A stretch of 64,000 bases of DNA, taken from NCBI GenBank assembly GCA_963821495.1, contig CAWGEA010000003.1:1674001-1738000 (forward strand), read 5' to 3'. The DNA is from AC-32 sp963821495. Lineage in GTDB: Bacteria; Actinomycetota; Thermoleophilia; Gaiellales; Gaiellaceae. Of the stretch, positions 16,108 through 24,605 are shown piece after piece; position 1 is the first letter of the stretch; each line of letters begins with the position of its first letter. The notes under the pieces are model-generated. The model ran no database searches. It had not been told where the DNA came from and worked only from the letters and a program-made list of their open reading frames with translations. Both the position numbers and the translations under genes were made by a program.

Positions 16108-18315
16108 ATGACGGTCCTCGAGTCCAGAGAGCGGCATCAGGAGCTCATCGACGAGCTGATCGAGTCCGTCGCCTCCTACAACAAGGACGTCGACCGCGAC
16201 CTGCTCTCGCGCGCCTTCCACTTCGCCGCGACCGCGCACGCGGGCCAGCAGCGCCGTTCCGGGGAGGACTTCATCCACCATCCCTGGGGCGCCGCGAAGA
16301 TCTGCGCCGAGCTCCACCTCGACGAGCAGACGATCACCGCCGCGCTCCTGCACGACGTCGTCGAGGACACCGACACCGACATCAAGGAGGTGCGCGCCGA
16401 GTTCGGCGACGAGGTCGCCCAGCTCGTCGAGGGCGTCACCAAGCTGACGCGGATCCAGTTCCAGAGCCGCGAGCAGGCCGAGGCGGAGAACTACCGCAAG
16501 ATGATCGTGGCGATGGCGCAGGACGTGCGCGTCATCCTGATCAAGCTCGCCGACCGGCTGCACAACATGCGGACGATCGAGTACCTTGGCAAGCAGAAGC
16601 AGGTGCAGAAGGCCAAGGAGACGCTCGAGGTCTACGCGCCACTGGCCCACCGGCTCGGCATCAACAAGATCAAGTGGGAGCTCGAGGATCTCGCCTTCGC
16701 CACGCTGCACCCGCGCAAGTACGAGGAGATCAAGGCGATGGTCAGCGAGCGCCGCGCCGACCGCGAGGAGCACGTGCGCGAGGCCGCGATGACCCTGCAG
16801 CGCGAGCTAGAGAAGGTCGACATCCCCGCGGAGATCTCGGGGCGCGCGAAGCACTTCTACTCGATCTACGACAAGATGGCCAAGAAGGGCCGCGAGTTCA
16901 ACGAGATCTACGACCTGACGGCGATGCGCGTGATCGCCGAGCGCGACGGCGAGGAGGGGACGCGCGACTGTTACGGCGCGCTCGGCCTGATCCACTCGCT
17001 CTGGAAGCCGATGCCGGGCCGCTTCAAGGACTACGTTGCGATGCCGAAGCTGAACGGCTACCAGGCGCTGCACACGACGGTCATCGGTCCCGAGGGCCGG
17101 CCGCTCGAGATCCAGGTGCGCACGCGCGAGATGCACGAGACGGCCGAGTTCGGCGTCGCCGCGCACTGGCTCTACAAGCACGGCCGCGCCGGCGAGGCGC
17201 GCGACGACGAGTGGCTCGCGTGGGTGCGGCAGCTGATGGACTGGCAGGAGGACGAGGCCGACCCGCGCGAGTTCATCAAGACCTTCCGCACCGACCTGTT
17301 CGAGGATGAGGTCTACGTGTTCACGCCGAAGGGCGAGGTCAAGGCGCTGCCCGCGGGCTCGACGCCGATCGACTTCGCCTACGCCGTCCATACCGACGTC
17401 GGCCACCGCACCGTCGGCGCGAAGATCAACGGCCGCATCGTCCCGCTGCACTACCGGCTGAAAAGCGGCGACTTCGTCGAGATCCTGACCACGAAGAGCG
17501 TCCGCGGGCCCTCGCGCGACTGGCTCTCGCTGGCCGCTTCGTCGCGGGCGCGCAACAAGATCCGGCAGTGGTACTCGCGCGAGACGCGCGAGGAGACCGA
17601 GCACAAGGGGCGCGAGACGCTCGAGCAGGCGCTGAAGAAGCAGAACCTGCCGTACCGCAAGCTGCAGGGCTCTGCGGTGCTCGCGCAGGTGATCCGCGAG
17701 AGCGGCTTCAAGAAGGCCGAGGACTTCTATCTTGCGCTCGGCTCCGGGAAGCTGCAGTCGAACCAGATCGTCAACAAGGTCCTCCAGCGGCTGAAGACCG
17801 AGGAGGTCGCGCGGGAGGAGACGGTCCCGCTCAAGGCGCCGAAGGCACGGCACGCGACCGCGAGCCAGAACTTCGGCATCACCGTGACCGGGGTCGAGGA
17901 CGTGCTCGTGCGGCTGGCGAAGTGCTGTACGCCGCTCCCGGGCGACTCGATCGTCGGCTACATCTCGATGGGCAAGGGGATCACCATCCACCGCGAGGAC
18001 TGTGCGAACGTGAAGTCGCTGCGGCGGAACCCGGAGCGCTTCACGCCGGTCGCCTGGGACGGTGGCGCCTCGCAGAGCTTCCGCGTCCAGATCGCCGTGG
18101 ACTCATGGGACCGGCCACGGCTGCTCGAGGACGTGGCCCGAACCTTCGCCGAGCACGGCGCGAACATCGTCGAGTACGGCGGCCACGTCGAGGACCAGCT
18201 CGCGAAGAACTGGTACGTGGCCGAGGTCGGCGACGTGAAGGCGCTGCGCAGCCTGCTCACCGCCCTGCGCAACGTCGACGCGGTCTTCGACGCCTATCGA
18301 GTGACCCCCAGCTAG
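16108..18315 (+). CDS. rel: Bifunctional (p)ppGpp synthetase/hydrolase Rel
   Basis: This 735-aa long RelA/SpoT homologue has an HD hydrolase domain with HHPWGAAKI and LLHDVVEDTD intact. The synthetase domain has RFKDYVAMPKLNGYQALHT and EIQVRTREMHETAEFG; the RxKD form is typical of bifunctional enzymes. A TGS domain (VYVFTPKGEVKALPAGSTPIDFAY), a helical/zinc-finger region with CC (KCCTPLPGD) and a C-terminal ACT domain follow. It controls the stringent response. TACACT sits six nt before the ATG, suggesting a leaderless message. Confidence 0.96.
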   Translation: MTVLESRERHQELIDELIESVASYNKDVDRDLLSRAFHFAATAHAGQQRRSGEDFIHHPWGAAKICAELHLDEQTITAALLHDVVEDTDTDIKEVRAEFGDEVAQLVEGVTKLTRIQFQSREQAEAENYRKMIVAMAQDVRVILIKLADRLHNMRTIEYLGKQKQVQKAKETLEVYAPLAHRLGINKIKWELEDLAFATLHPRKYEEIKAMVSERRADREEHVREAAMTLQRELEKVDIPAEISGRAKHFYSIYDKMAKKGREFNEIYDLTAMRVIAERDGEEGTRDCYGALGLIHSLWKPMPGRFKDYVAMPKLNGYQALHTTVIGPEGRPLEIQVRTREMHETAEFGVAAHWLYKHGRAGEARDDEWLAWVRQLMDWQEDEADPREFIKTFRTDLFEDEVYVFTPKGEVKALPAGSTPIDFAYAVHTDVGHRTVGAKINGRIVPLHYRLKSGDFVEILTTKSVRGPSRDWLSLAASSRARNKIRQWYSRETREETEHKGRETLEQALKKQNLPYRKLQGSAVLAQVIRESGFKKAEDFYLALGSGKLQSNQIVNKVLQRLKTEEVAREETVPLKAPKARHATASQNFGITVTGVEDVLVRLAKCCTPLPGDSIVGYISMGKGITIHREDCANVKSLRRNPERFTPVAWDGGASQSFRVQIAVDSWDRPRLLEDVARTFAEHGANIVEYGGHVEDQLAKNWYVAEVGDVKALRSLLTALRNVDAVFDAYRVTPS

Positions 18316-18316
18316 T

Positions 18317-18393
18317 CCCTCGAACGAGGGAGCGGCGCGAATCCCCCGCTCGGGGGATCGTCCCTCGAACGAGCGGGGTACCTCGAACGAGGG
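18317..18393. repeat. Three copies of CTCGAACGAG and a G/C hairpin downstream of rel
   Basis: CTCGAACGAG occurs at 18319-18328, 18364-18373 and 18382-18391, two of them flanked to give near-palindromic CCCTCGAACGAGGG. Between them, ATCCCCC (18341-18347) and GGGGGAT (18352-18358) form a 4-nt-loop hairpin. A fourth copy lies inside the sulfatase gene at 18752. The cluster may be a terminator for rel or a repeat family; it is untested whether it recurs elsewhere in the genome. Confidence 0.55.
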
Positions 18394-18489
18394 ATGGCGC
18401 ATTTCGCGCGGCCGAGTACAACGTGAGTAGGGGAGAGGGGCTTCCTGTGAGAGAGCTGCGGCGCCCGTTCGTTTCGAGGACGGCGGGCG

Positions 18490-18539
18490 GGCGCCCGGCG
18501 CGCCCGGCCGGTGGCGGCCGTCCGGGCGCGCCGGGTGCC
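18490..18539. terminator. Very stable 18-bp hairpin between rel and the sulfatase gene
   Basis: The arms 18490-18507 and 18522-18539 pair over 18 positions with a single G:T wobble (GGCGCCCGGCGCGCCCGG against its complement) around a 14-nt loop. It lies directly before the sulfatase stop codon. It should act as a bidirectional terminator for the convergent transcripts. Confidence 0.8.
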
Positions 18540-18541
18540 TC

Positions 18542-20440
18542 TTAGCCCCGGATCGCGTAGACACGAGGCGCATGGTTGAGCCGCGCGCGCGGCACGAGCG
18601 CCCAGAAGCGACCGTCCGCAACCGGCGCTACCGCGACGACGCGCCCGGCGACGACGACCGCAACCGAGCGCGCGCGCGAGGCGCGGCCGCTCACCTGGAC
18701 GAGCGGGCCGGTGCCGCCGACCGGGTCGAGCTCGTCGATGCCTCGGCGTCCCTCGAACGAGTGACCGAGGAGCCGGCGGTCCGGCCCGATCGCGAAGAGC
18801 GTGGCGAGCGGCCCGTTCCCGAAGAGCCGCAGCTGCCGGCGCAGCGCCGCCTCGCGACGCGCCTCGAGCGTCGCCGCCGGGATCGTGAAGCGCCGCCCCT
18901 TGTCCTTGATCAGGATCACGTCCCGTTCCCCCGGCCGCGCGTGCAGCAGCGAGCGCCCGTCCACGCGCCACGGGATTCGCACGCCGGCCACCTCGGCGAT
19001 CGTGGGGACGATGTCGATCGTCCGCGCAAGGCCGCGCAGCTCGCGGCCGCGGCGCTGGCCGGGCAGCTTCACGAACAGCGGCACGTACGCGATGTCCTGC
19101 AGGTTCGCGGGTGAGAGCGGGCGGCGCTTCTGGCCGGCGCGGAAGCTGACACCGTGGTCGGCGGTCACGACGACGAGCGCGCGGTCGTAGAGACCGGTGG
19201 CCCGCAGCCGGGCGAGCAGTCGCGCGAGCACCCGGTCGGCGTAGCCCAGTTGCAGGAGGTGCCGCTGCCAGCTCTGGTCGACGGCCGCCTGGTTGGCGGC
19301 CCAGACCTCGTCGGATCCCCACCCCGGCGCGGGCCGCACGTCGTAGCGCTCGCCCGAGGGCAGGTAGCGCCACGGGCTGTGCGGCAGCATCAGGTGCAGG
19401 TACCAGAGCGACGGACGCGGTTGCGGGCGCAGCGAGCCGAGGAAGCGCGGGTCGATCCGGCCCGGGTCGTAGTGGCCGCTCGCGTCGCGCAGGAAGTTGT
19501 CCCAGCCGTTTGCGATCGAGGGGATCCCGCCGGTGAGGTCTCCCGGCAGCAACTGGTGCAGGTAGACGACCCCGGTGTCCTCTGCGAGGGTGCCGACGCG
19601 GCTGCCGAACGAGCCTTCGAGCCCGGGGCAGAGCGAGGGCGGGCAGAGGTGCGTCTCATCGTCCTGAACGTGCAGCTCTGCCCCGCCGCCGAACAGGGTG
19701 AACAGGTTCCGGCGGTGGTCGGTGTAGGTCGGGAAGTCGCCTGCGCGGGGGAACTGACCCGTCAGGATCGCCGGGATTGCATGCGTCGTCCCCTCGGCGA
19801 CCGTCGTCGCGCGCGAGAACCACGTCGAGCCCGCCGCCAGCCGCGCGAAGGCGGGGAAGCGCCTCGCGTCGATCCGACCGCCGCCGTCGAGGAGCGAGTT
19901 CAGCGGCAGCTCGTCGAACGCGATCAGGACGACGGGTGCGCGCGGGCGCTCGCCGGCGGCGTGCGCGTCGCTCGCGACCGAGAGCCGCGAGACGTCGGAG
20001 TTGAAGAGGAAGAGCGCGAGGAAGAGCAGCGGGGCGGGGGCGAGCGCCGTCAGGGCGAGCCGCGCCCCGCCCGAGCGCAGGTAGAGCCAGGCGGCGCCGG
20101 CGCCCACGACTGCCGCCGCGACCACGAGCAGCGTTCCCGGGCCGCCCGCCCCGCGGATCGCCTGCAGCACGAAGAGGGCGACCAACCCGGCGACGAGGAG
20201 CGCGTGCACCGCCCAGCGAAGCGGCCCGGCCACCCACTCGAGCCCGAGCAGCACCGCCGGTGGCACGAACAGGAGCACGAGCGCGAAGCCGACAGCGTCC
20301 CACCGAGTCGAGCCGCGCGCGGCGAAGAACTCGCCGTTGTTGCCGAGCAGCTCGAAGAGCGGCTGCGCGACCGCGAACGACCAGAGCACGAGCAGGTGCA
20401 GGCCGGCCAGCCGCAACGGCGGGGCCTGCCGCGCGGTCAC
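18542..20440 (-). CDS. Membrane-anchored sulfatase/phosphoglycerol-transferase-like protein (alkaline phosphatase superfamily)
   Basis: This 632-aa protein has about four to five N-terminal membrane segments (to about residue 165) followed by an extracytoplasmic sulfatase-fold domain. Motifs are VLIAFDELP (metal), the nucleophile region VAEGTTHAIPAIL with Thr, LHLMLPHSPW and VTADHGVSF. This architecture is shared with LTA-synthase-like enzymes that move or remove phosphate- or sulfate-linked groups on surface polymers. The GTG start overlaps the stop of the upstream methyltransferase by 4 nt; together with the 50-aa membrane protein they form one cassette. Confidence 0.82.
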   Translation of the reverse strand: MTARQAPPLRLAGLHLLVLWSFAVAQPLFELLGNNGEFFAARGSTRWDAVGFALVLLFVPPAVLLGLEWVAGPLRWAVHALLVAGLVALFVLQAIRGAGGPGTLLVVAAAVVGAGAAWLYLRSGGARLALTALAPAPLLFLALFLFNSDVSRLSVASDAHAAGERPRAPVVLIAFDELPLNSLLDGGGRIDARRFPAFARLAAGSTWFSRATTVAEGTTHAIPAILTGQFPRAGDFPTYTDHRRNLFTLFGGGAELHVQDDETHLCPPSLCPGLEGSFGSRVGTLAEDTGVVYLHQLLPGDLTGGIPSIANGWDNFLRDASGHYDPGRIDPRFLGSLRPQPRPSLWYLHLMLPHSPWRYLPSGERYDVRPAPGWGSDEVWAANQAAVDQSWQRHLLQLGYADRVLARLLARLRATGLYDRALVVVTADHGVSFRAGQKRRPLSPANLQDIAYVPLFVKLPGQRRGRELRGLARTIDIVPTIAEVAGVRIPWRVDGRSLLHARPGERDVILIKDKGRRFTIPAATLEARREAALRRQLRLFGNGPLATLFAIGPDRRLLGHSFEGRRGIDELDPVGGTGPLVQVSGRASRARSVAVVVAGRVVAVAPVADGRFWALVPRARLNHAPRVYAIRG

Positions 20441-21798
20441 GAGCGCGGCTTGGCCAGGTACAGCGTGCGCGTCCCGGAGCCGAGCTGCTCGCTGCGCTCG
20501 ACGTCGAAGCCCTCCGCGAGCGCGCGCTCGAACTCCTCGCGGCCGTACGACTCGTGCACGTCCGCGCGCTTGGCCGCTAGCAGCCGCGTGACCATCGGGT
20601 CGTCGCGGTCAGCGAACTCGACCACGAGCCGGGCGCCGAGGCTCCGGAGCCACCCGACGAGCTCGCCGAACGGCACGTTGCGCCCGATCGCCAGGTGGTG
20701 CACGAGCGCGAGGCAGAGCACGAGGTCCGGCCGGCCGCGGTCCTCGAGCCGCCGCCGCTCGACGCCGCGCCAGCCCCGTGCGGGCGAGGCGTCGGCCAGG
20801 TCGACCACGAGCGGCAGGATCGTCTTCGAGCTCTCGGCGCGCAGCGCCGCGTACAGCTCGCCGACGACGCGCTCGTCACCGTCGACCGCGACCACGTACT
20901 CCGCGTCGAGCGCGCGCGAGAAGCGGCCGTCGTTCGCGCCGAGATCCCAGGCGAGCCGGGCCGACCCGGCCTCGCGAACGAACCGCTCCTTCCGTTCGGC
21001 GTCCTCGTCGCTGTACGGGGCGGCCTCGCGGTACCCGGCCCATTCCGACCGGCCGCGCTTCGGCGAGAGCCGCCCGACGAGCTTCCGCAGCCGCCGCACG
21101 TTCGCCTGGATCAGCTCCTTCTTGAAACCGGCGGCCTTGAGCTCGGAGCGCACGTCCCGTTGCCGGTCGGCGTGCTTGGCCTCGAGCCGGTCGTGCAGGA
21201 CGACGTGCGTGAGCACCCCGCGCCGGAAGCGGGGCAGCAGCGCCCGCGCCTGGCTCGGCTCGATCCCCTCGAGGCTCCCGCGCAGGAACGGCTGCGGCGC
21301 CACCCCGCGGTAGGCCTGGAGCATCAACGGATAGAGGAAGAGCGCGCAGAACTGCCGGTAGCCGGCCCACGGCTCACCCTCCCGCAGGCGCTCGAACGAG
21401 CCGACGTCGACGAACACCGGCTCCGAGCCGCGCCACTGGACGTTGTACGGCGAGCCGTCCTTGAGCACGAAGCCCTCGCTCAGCGCCTCGTCGAGCAGCC
21501 CGAGCTGCAGCAGGGCGGCGTCGCGCAGCATCTCGAACGGCCACTCGTACGGGTAGGAGACGAACGGCAGGCGCTCGTGCCGCAGCACGCCCGGCTCGAC
21601 CTCCTCGGTCGCGACGATGCGGCCATCCTCGAGCGCGCGGCGGAAGAAGCGCGCCGACTCCAGCGCGTCCCAGTCCTCGCGCCCCCGCGAGGAGAGCTCG
21701 CGCAGCACCTCGCCGTCCGCGGAGTAGACGACGCGGGCCTCCGGGTCGCGGAAGGAGGCCGGCTCTGGGGTTCGGCTCGAGCTAGCTCTCGTCGTCAT
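20437..21798 (-). CDS. Class I SAM-dependent methyltransferase (NoeA-like)
   Basis: This 453-aa protein has an N-terminal half rich in conserved aromatics (LPFVSYPYEWPFEMLRDAAL, FVLKDGSPYNVQ, EPVFVDVGSFE, GYRQFCALFLYPLML). The C-terminal Rossmann domain has ARLAWDLGANDGRFSRALD as the SAM motif I and LVLCLALVHHLAI later. This is the pattern of NoeA-type nodulation-like methyltransferases seen beside surface-polymer genes. Its ATG overlaps the end of the 50-aa membrane protein by 17 nt, and its stop overlaps the sulfatase start. A glycan or lipid substrate at the cell surface is inferred from context. Confidence 0.8.
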   Translation of the reverse strand: MTTRASSSRTPEPASFRDPEARVVYSADGEVLRELSSRGREDWDALESARFFRRALEDGRIVATEEVEPGVLRHERLPFVSYPYEWPFEMLRDAALLQLGLLDEALSEGFVLKDGSPYNVQWRGSEPVFVDVGSFERLREGEPWAGYRQFCALFLYPLMLQAYRGVAPQPFLRGSLEGIEPSQARALLPRFRRGVLTHVVLHDRLEAKHADRQRDVRSELKAAGFKKELIQANVRRLRKLVGRLSPKRGRSEWAGYREAAPYSDEDAERKERFVREAGSARLAWDLGANDGRFSRALDAEYVVAVDGDERVVGELYAALRAESSKTILPLVVDLADASPARGWRGVERRRLEDRGRPDLVLCLALVHHLAIGRNVPFGELVGWLRSLGARLVVEFADRDDPMVTRLLAAKRADVHESYGREEFERALAEGFDVERSEQLGSGTRTLYLAKPRS

Positions 21799-21934
21799 CC
21801 CTGCGGATACGCAGGGCTCGCAAGAAGCGCCGCCACGTCAGCTTCGCGGTCACCCCGACGGCCGCCACGCCGCCGAGGATGATCTGGAGCAGCATGCTCC
21901 CCGAGCCGGCGTCGAGGTAGTTGAGCGGTGCCAT
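21782..21934 (-). CDS. 50-aa membrane protein of the sulfatase/methyltransferase cassette
   Basis: Translated from ATG 21934, this peptide begins MAPLNYLDAGSGSMLLQIIL, followed by a hydrophobic span and a basic tail (TWRRFLRALRIRRDDD). The YLDxGSGS-LLQ start is a recurring signature of small one-helix proteins that accompany NoeA-like methyltransferase and sulfatase genes. TAATAT lies six nt upstream of the ATG, an excellent leaderless promoter. It is probably the first gene of the three-gene operon. Its role could be to anchor or regulate the enzymes. Confidence 0.8.
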   Translation of the reverse strand: MAPLNYLDAGSGSMLLQIILGGVAAVGVTAKLTWRRFLRALRIRRDDDES

Positions 21935-21943
21935 GCCGGGATA

Positions 21944-22408
21944 TTAGTGGCTGCTCACGCCGGAGCGGCAGTGTGGGGCGATCTGCAGCGCGATGCGCTC
22001 GAGGAACGCGCGATCCTCGTCGCCGAACGCCGCAGGCCGGTCGGAGTCGATGTCGACCTCGCCGACGACCCGGCCCTCGTGCGCGACCGGGACGACGATC
22101 TCGGAGCGCGTCGAGGGGAAGCAGGCGAGGTAGCGGGGGTCGGCGTCGACGTCGTCGACGACCTCCGTCTGCCCGCTGGCCGCGGCCGCCCCGCAGACAC
22201 CCTGGCCGACGGGGATGCGGATGTGCTCGGTCGCCGCAGGACCCTTCCACGCACCGAGCACGAGGTCGTCTCCCTCGACCAGGTAGATCCCGACCCACGA
22301 GTAGTGCTCGACGCGGTCGTGCAGCACGTCGACGACGCCCTGCAGCACCTGCTCGTCCGAGCCGCCGCGGTCGAGGATCCGGTCGATCGCCTCCTGGGCG
22401 CCGGTCAT
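21944..22408 (-). CDS. GAF domain protein related to free methionine-(R)-sulfoxide reductase
   Basis: This 154-aa stand-alone GAF domain contains HYSWVGIYLVEGD, GQGVCGAAAASGQTEVVDDV, ADPRYLACF and SEIVVPV, which match the fRMsr family. Two of the usual three cysteines are present (GVCG and LAC). The first, in the A-C-x-R-I segment, is replaced by ATEHIRI. It may still reduce free methionine sulfoxide with two cysteines or may be only a ligand sensor. The ATG at 22408 overlaps the thioesterase stop by 4 nt. Confidence 0.75.
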   Translation of the reverse strand: MTGAQEAIDRILDRGGSDEQVLQGVVDVLHDRVEHYSWVGIYLVEGDDLVLGAWKGPAATEHIRIPVGQGVCGAAAASGQTEVVDDVDADPRYLACFPSTRSEIVVPVAHEGRVVGEVDIDSDRPAAFGDEDRAFLERIALQIAPHCRSGVSSH

Positions 22409-22863
22409 CGCTCCAGGTCCTCGCCCTCGAAGGCAGCGATCTGGTCGCCGTACCAGTCGGGGATCTCGCACGCGCGCCGCTCGGCGAGGTCGACGAGGAC
22501 GAGCGTCTGTGTCGCAGTGACCATCAGCGCGTCGTCGTCGGCGCGGTAGGCGGCGCACTCGTAGGTGACGCTCGTCCGGCCGATGCGCGCGATGCGGATG
22601 AAGACCTCGATCAGGTCGTCGAAGCGCGCGGGCGCGTGGTACTCGATCGCGTTCGCCCGCATCACGAACTCCCGCTCCTGCGGCGCGGTCCGCAGCATGT
22701 CGAGGTGGCGGTGGTACTCGACGCGGGCGCTGTCGAAGTAGGGCAGGTAGCGGCCGTAGTAGACGATCCCCTGGGCGTCGGTGTCGGAGAAGCCGACCCG
22801 GGTCAGCGACGAGTACTTGAACGGCGGCTTGCGGTCTGTGACCCGGCCCAGCTCGAGCGGCAT
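22405..22863 (-). CDS. Acyl-CoA thioesterase (4-hydroxybenzoyl-CoA thioesterase/YbgC-like hotdog fold)
   Basis: This 152-aa hotdog-fold protein has the motif RVGFSDTDAQGIVYYGRYLPYFDSAR, where the D-x-x-G-I/V-V-Y-Y-x-x-Y pattern holds the catalytic aspartate. ALMVTATQTLVLVDLAERRA follows. It hydrolyses acyl-CoA thioesters; the substrate is unknown. The start ATG has TAGCAT six nt upstream. It is coupled to the downstream GAF gene. Confidence 0.87.
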   Translation of the reverse strand: MPLELGRVTDRKPPFKYSSLTRVGFSDTDAQGIVYYGRYLPYFDSARVEYHRHLDMLRTAPQEREFVMRANAIEYHAPARFDDLIEVFIRIARIGRTSVTYECAAYRADDDALMVTATQTLVLVDLAERRACEIPDWYGDQIAAFEGEDLER

Positions 22864-22872
22864 GTGCCCATG

Positions 22873-23547
22873 CTAAGCGCGGCCGCGCGGAGGGAGCGGC
22901 GGCAGGGCGCCGCTGCGCGGGCCCGCGAGTCGACGGTGGCGGACCGCCCTTCCGATGCCCCAGGCGGCGAGGGCGAGAAAGGCCGCGCCGAACAGGACGA
23001 ACGGCACGACGACGTAGACACCGCTCAGCCTCGCCGGGCTGTGCAGGTCGCCGATCTGCTGCACGCCGCCGGCCGACTGCGGCGAGAAGTCCCGTACCGA
23101 TCGCACCTTGGTGTGCTTCGCGTCGAGTGGGGCCAGGGTCGCGACCGGCATGAACGAGTCCACGAGCCAGCGCCCGTGGGCTGGACGGAGGTAGATGTGG
23201 AAGATGATCGGCCCGAGCTGGCTGTGCGGCCGCGGGATCAGCTCGAGCTCGAGCCCGACCTCCTCGCGCGTGACGTAGAGGATGTTCCACGGGTGCGTCA
23301 CTCCTCGCGCCGGGAACGGGTAGACCGGCAAGTCGCCACCCGACCAGGACTTGCGGCTCATCCCGGGACGCAGCTCGGGGGCAACCACGTCGTAGGCGGC
23401 GGCCGGGTCGACACGCTTGACTGCGTGGTTAACGAAGACGTCGATCGAGCGCGTGATCGCCGCCCGGTCGGCCGGGCTCAGACGAGGCGCCGCGGTGGCG
23501 GGAGCGGCGAGCGCCAGCGCGGCTGCTGCAGCGAGCACGAGCTTCAT
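22873..23547 (-). CDS. Secreted, C-terminally membrane-anchored protein of unknown function
   Basis: From ATG 23547 the product is 224 aa: an alanine-rich signal peptide (MKLVLAAAAALALAAPATAA), a globular extracellular domain of about 150 residues and a single membrane helix near residue 185 followed by a basic tail. A TTG six bases earlier is also open, but TACCGT stands exactly six nt before the ATG, so I choose the ATG. The domain has an NTF2-like feel (DRAAITRSIDVFVNHAV) but I cannot assign it. Confidence 0.65.
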   Translation of the reverse strand: MKLVLAAAAALALAAPATAAPRLSPADRAAITRSIDVFVNHAVKRVDPAAAYDVVAPELRPGMSRKSWSGGDLPVYPFPARGVTHPWNILYVTREEVGLELELIPRPHSQLGPIIFHIYLRPAHGRWLVDSFMPVATLAPLDAKHTKVRSVRDFSPQSAGGVQQIGDLHSPARLSGVYVVVPFVLFGAAFLALAAWGIGRAVRHRRLAGPRSGALPPLPPRGRA

Positions 23548-23596
23548 GGGCAAACGGTAGCCGTAGCCCCTCGCCGGCGGTGACGCGTGTTGCCGA

Positions 23597-24577
23597 TCAC
23601 GCTGATCGGGAGCGGCGAACGAGGGGCCTGACGACGCCGTCGAGCTCGGCGCTCACCTCGGCGCAGACCTCGAGCGTGGCCTCGACGAACCCGAGCGCGG
23701 CCGGCGGACGGTAGCGGTCGCGGTGCCAGAAGAGCGAGATCAGTCGCGGCTGCACCGGCATCTCGTCCGAGAGCTCGACGATCGCCGTGCTCGCGTCGGT
23801 TGCGTCCACGGCGAGGCGCGGGATGATCGCGCTGCCGACGCCCGCGCCCACGAGCGCCTGCACGGTGCCGATGATGTCGGAGCGGAAGACGAAGTTCGGC
23901 TCGACGCCCTGCGCGCGCAAGGCCGCCTCGACGCGGGGGAGCACGCGGCACGTCCAGTGGCCGATCAGCGGCAGCTCCGCGACGTCGTCGAGCCCGACGG
24001 GGCCCTTGCCGGCCAGCGGGGAGTTGGCGGCGACGAGCAGGATGTACGGGTCGACGAGCACCTGGACGGAGTCGAACGGCCCCGGGCGCAACGGCATGTC
24101 TGCGAAGCTGAGATCGAGCTCGCCGCGCTCGACGAACTCGAACAGGGCGGCGTCGGTCGGCGCCTCGCGGGGCAGGACGCGCACGTCGGGCCAGTCGCGC
24201 GTGTAGCGCGGCAGCAGGCGTGGCACGATCCGCGCGCCCACGCTCTGGTAGATGCCGAGCCGCAGCGAGCCTGCCTCGCCGTCCGAGAGCGCGCCGAGGT
24301 CGGCTTCCGCGGCCTTGATTCGCGCGACGATCGCCTTCGCGTGTCCGAGCAGGACCTCGCCTGGGTCGGTCAGCCGGACTGGACCGGCGCCGCGGGAGCG
24401 CTCGACCAGGCGCTGGCCGACGATCCGCTCGAGGGCCGCGATCTGCTCGCTGATGGCGGACTGGACGTAGCCGAGCCGGGCGGCGGCGCGGCGGAACGAT
24501 CCCTCCTCGGCGACTGCTTCGAGCGCGGCGAGGTGGCGGACTTCGATTCCCGAGACGTGATCGGATGCCACGGTCAT
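23597..24577 (-). CDS. LysR-family transcriptional regulator
   Basis: This 326-aa protein has the LysR winged helix at residues 10-70 (FRRAAARLGYVQSAISEQIAALE) followed by the periplasmic-binding-like effector domain (GSLRLGIYQSVGARIVPRLL). The start may be the ATG at 24577 or the GTG two codons on. The target is uncertain: the nearest genes on either side run in the same direction, so no divergent partner is present. The inducer is unknown. Confidence 0.87.
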   Translation of the reverse strand: MTVASDHVSGIEVRHLAALEAVAEEGSFRRAAARLGYVQSAISEQIAALERIVGQRLVERSRGAGPVRLTDPGEVLLGHAKAIVARIKAAEADLGALSDGEAGSLRLGIYQSVGARIVPRLLPRYTRDWPDVRVLPREAPTDAALFEFVERGELDLSFADMPLRPGPFDSVQVLVDPYILLVAANSPLAGKGPVGLDDVAELPLIGHWTCRVLPRVEAALRAQGVEPNFVFRSDIIGTVQALVGAGVGSAIIPRLAVDATDASTAIVELSDEMPVQPRLISLFWHRDRYRPPAALGFVEATLEVCAEVSAELDGVVRPLVRRSRSA

Positions 24578-24605
24578 CCGCAGCCTAGCCGATCGTTCTA
24601 CGCGA

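Noticed and set aside
14134..16773. 879-codon open frame on the minus strand opposite recJ and rel
   Set aside because: It is a shadow of two well-identified plus-strand genes. Its composition (H, R, E, V mixtures with no domain) is what antisense frames of GC3-biased genes produce.
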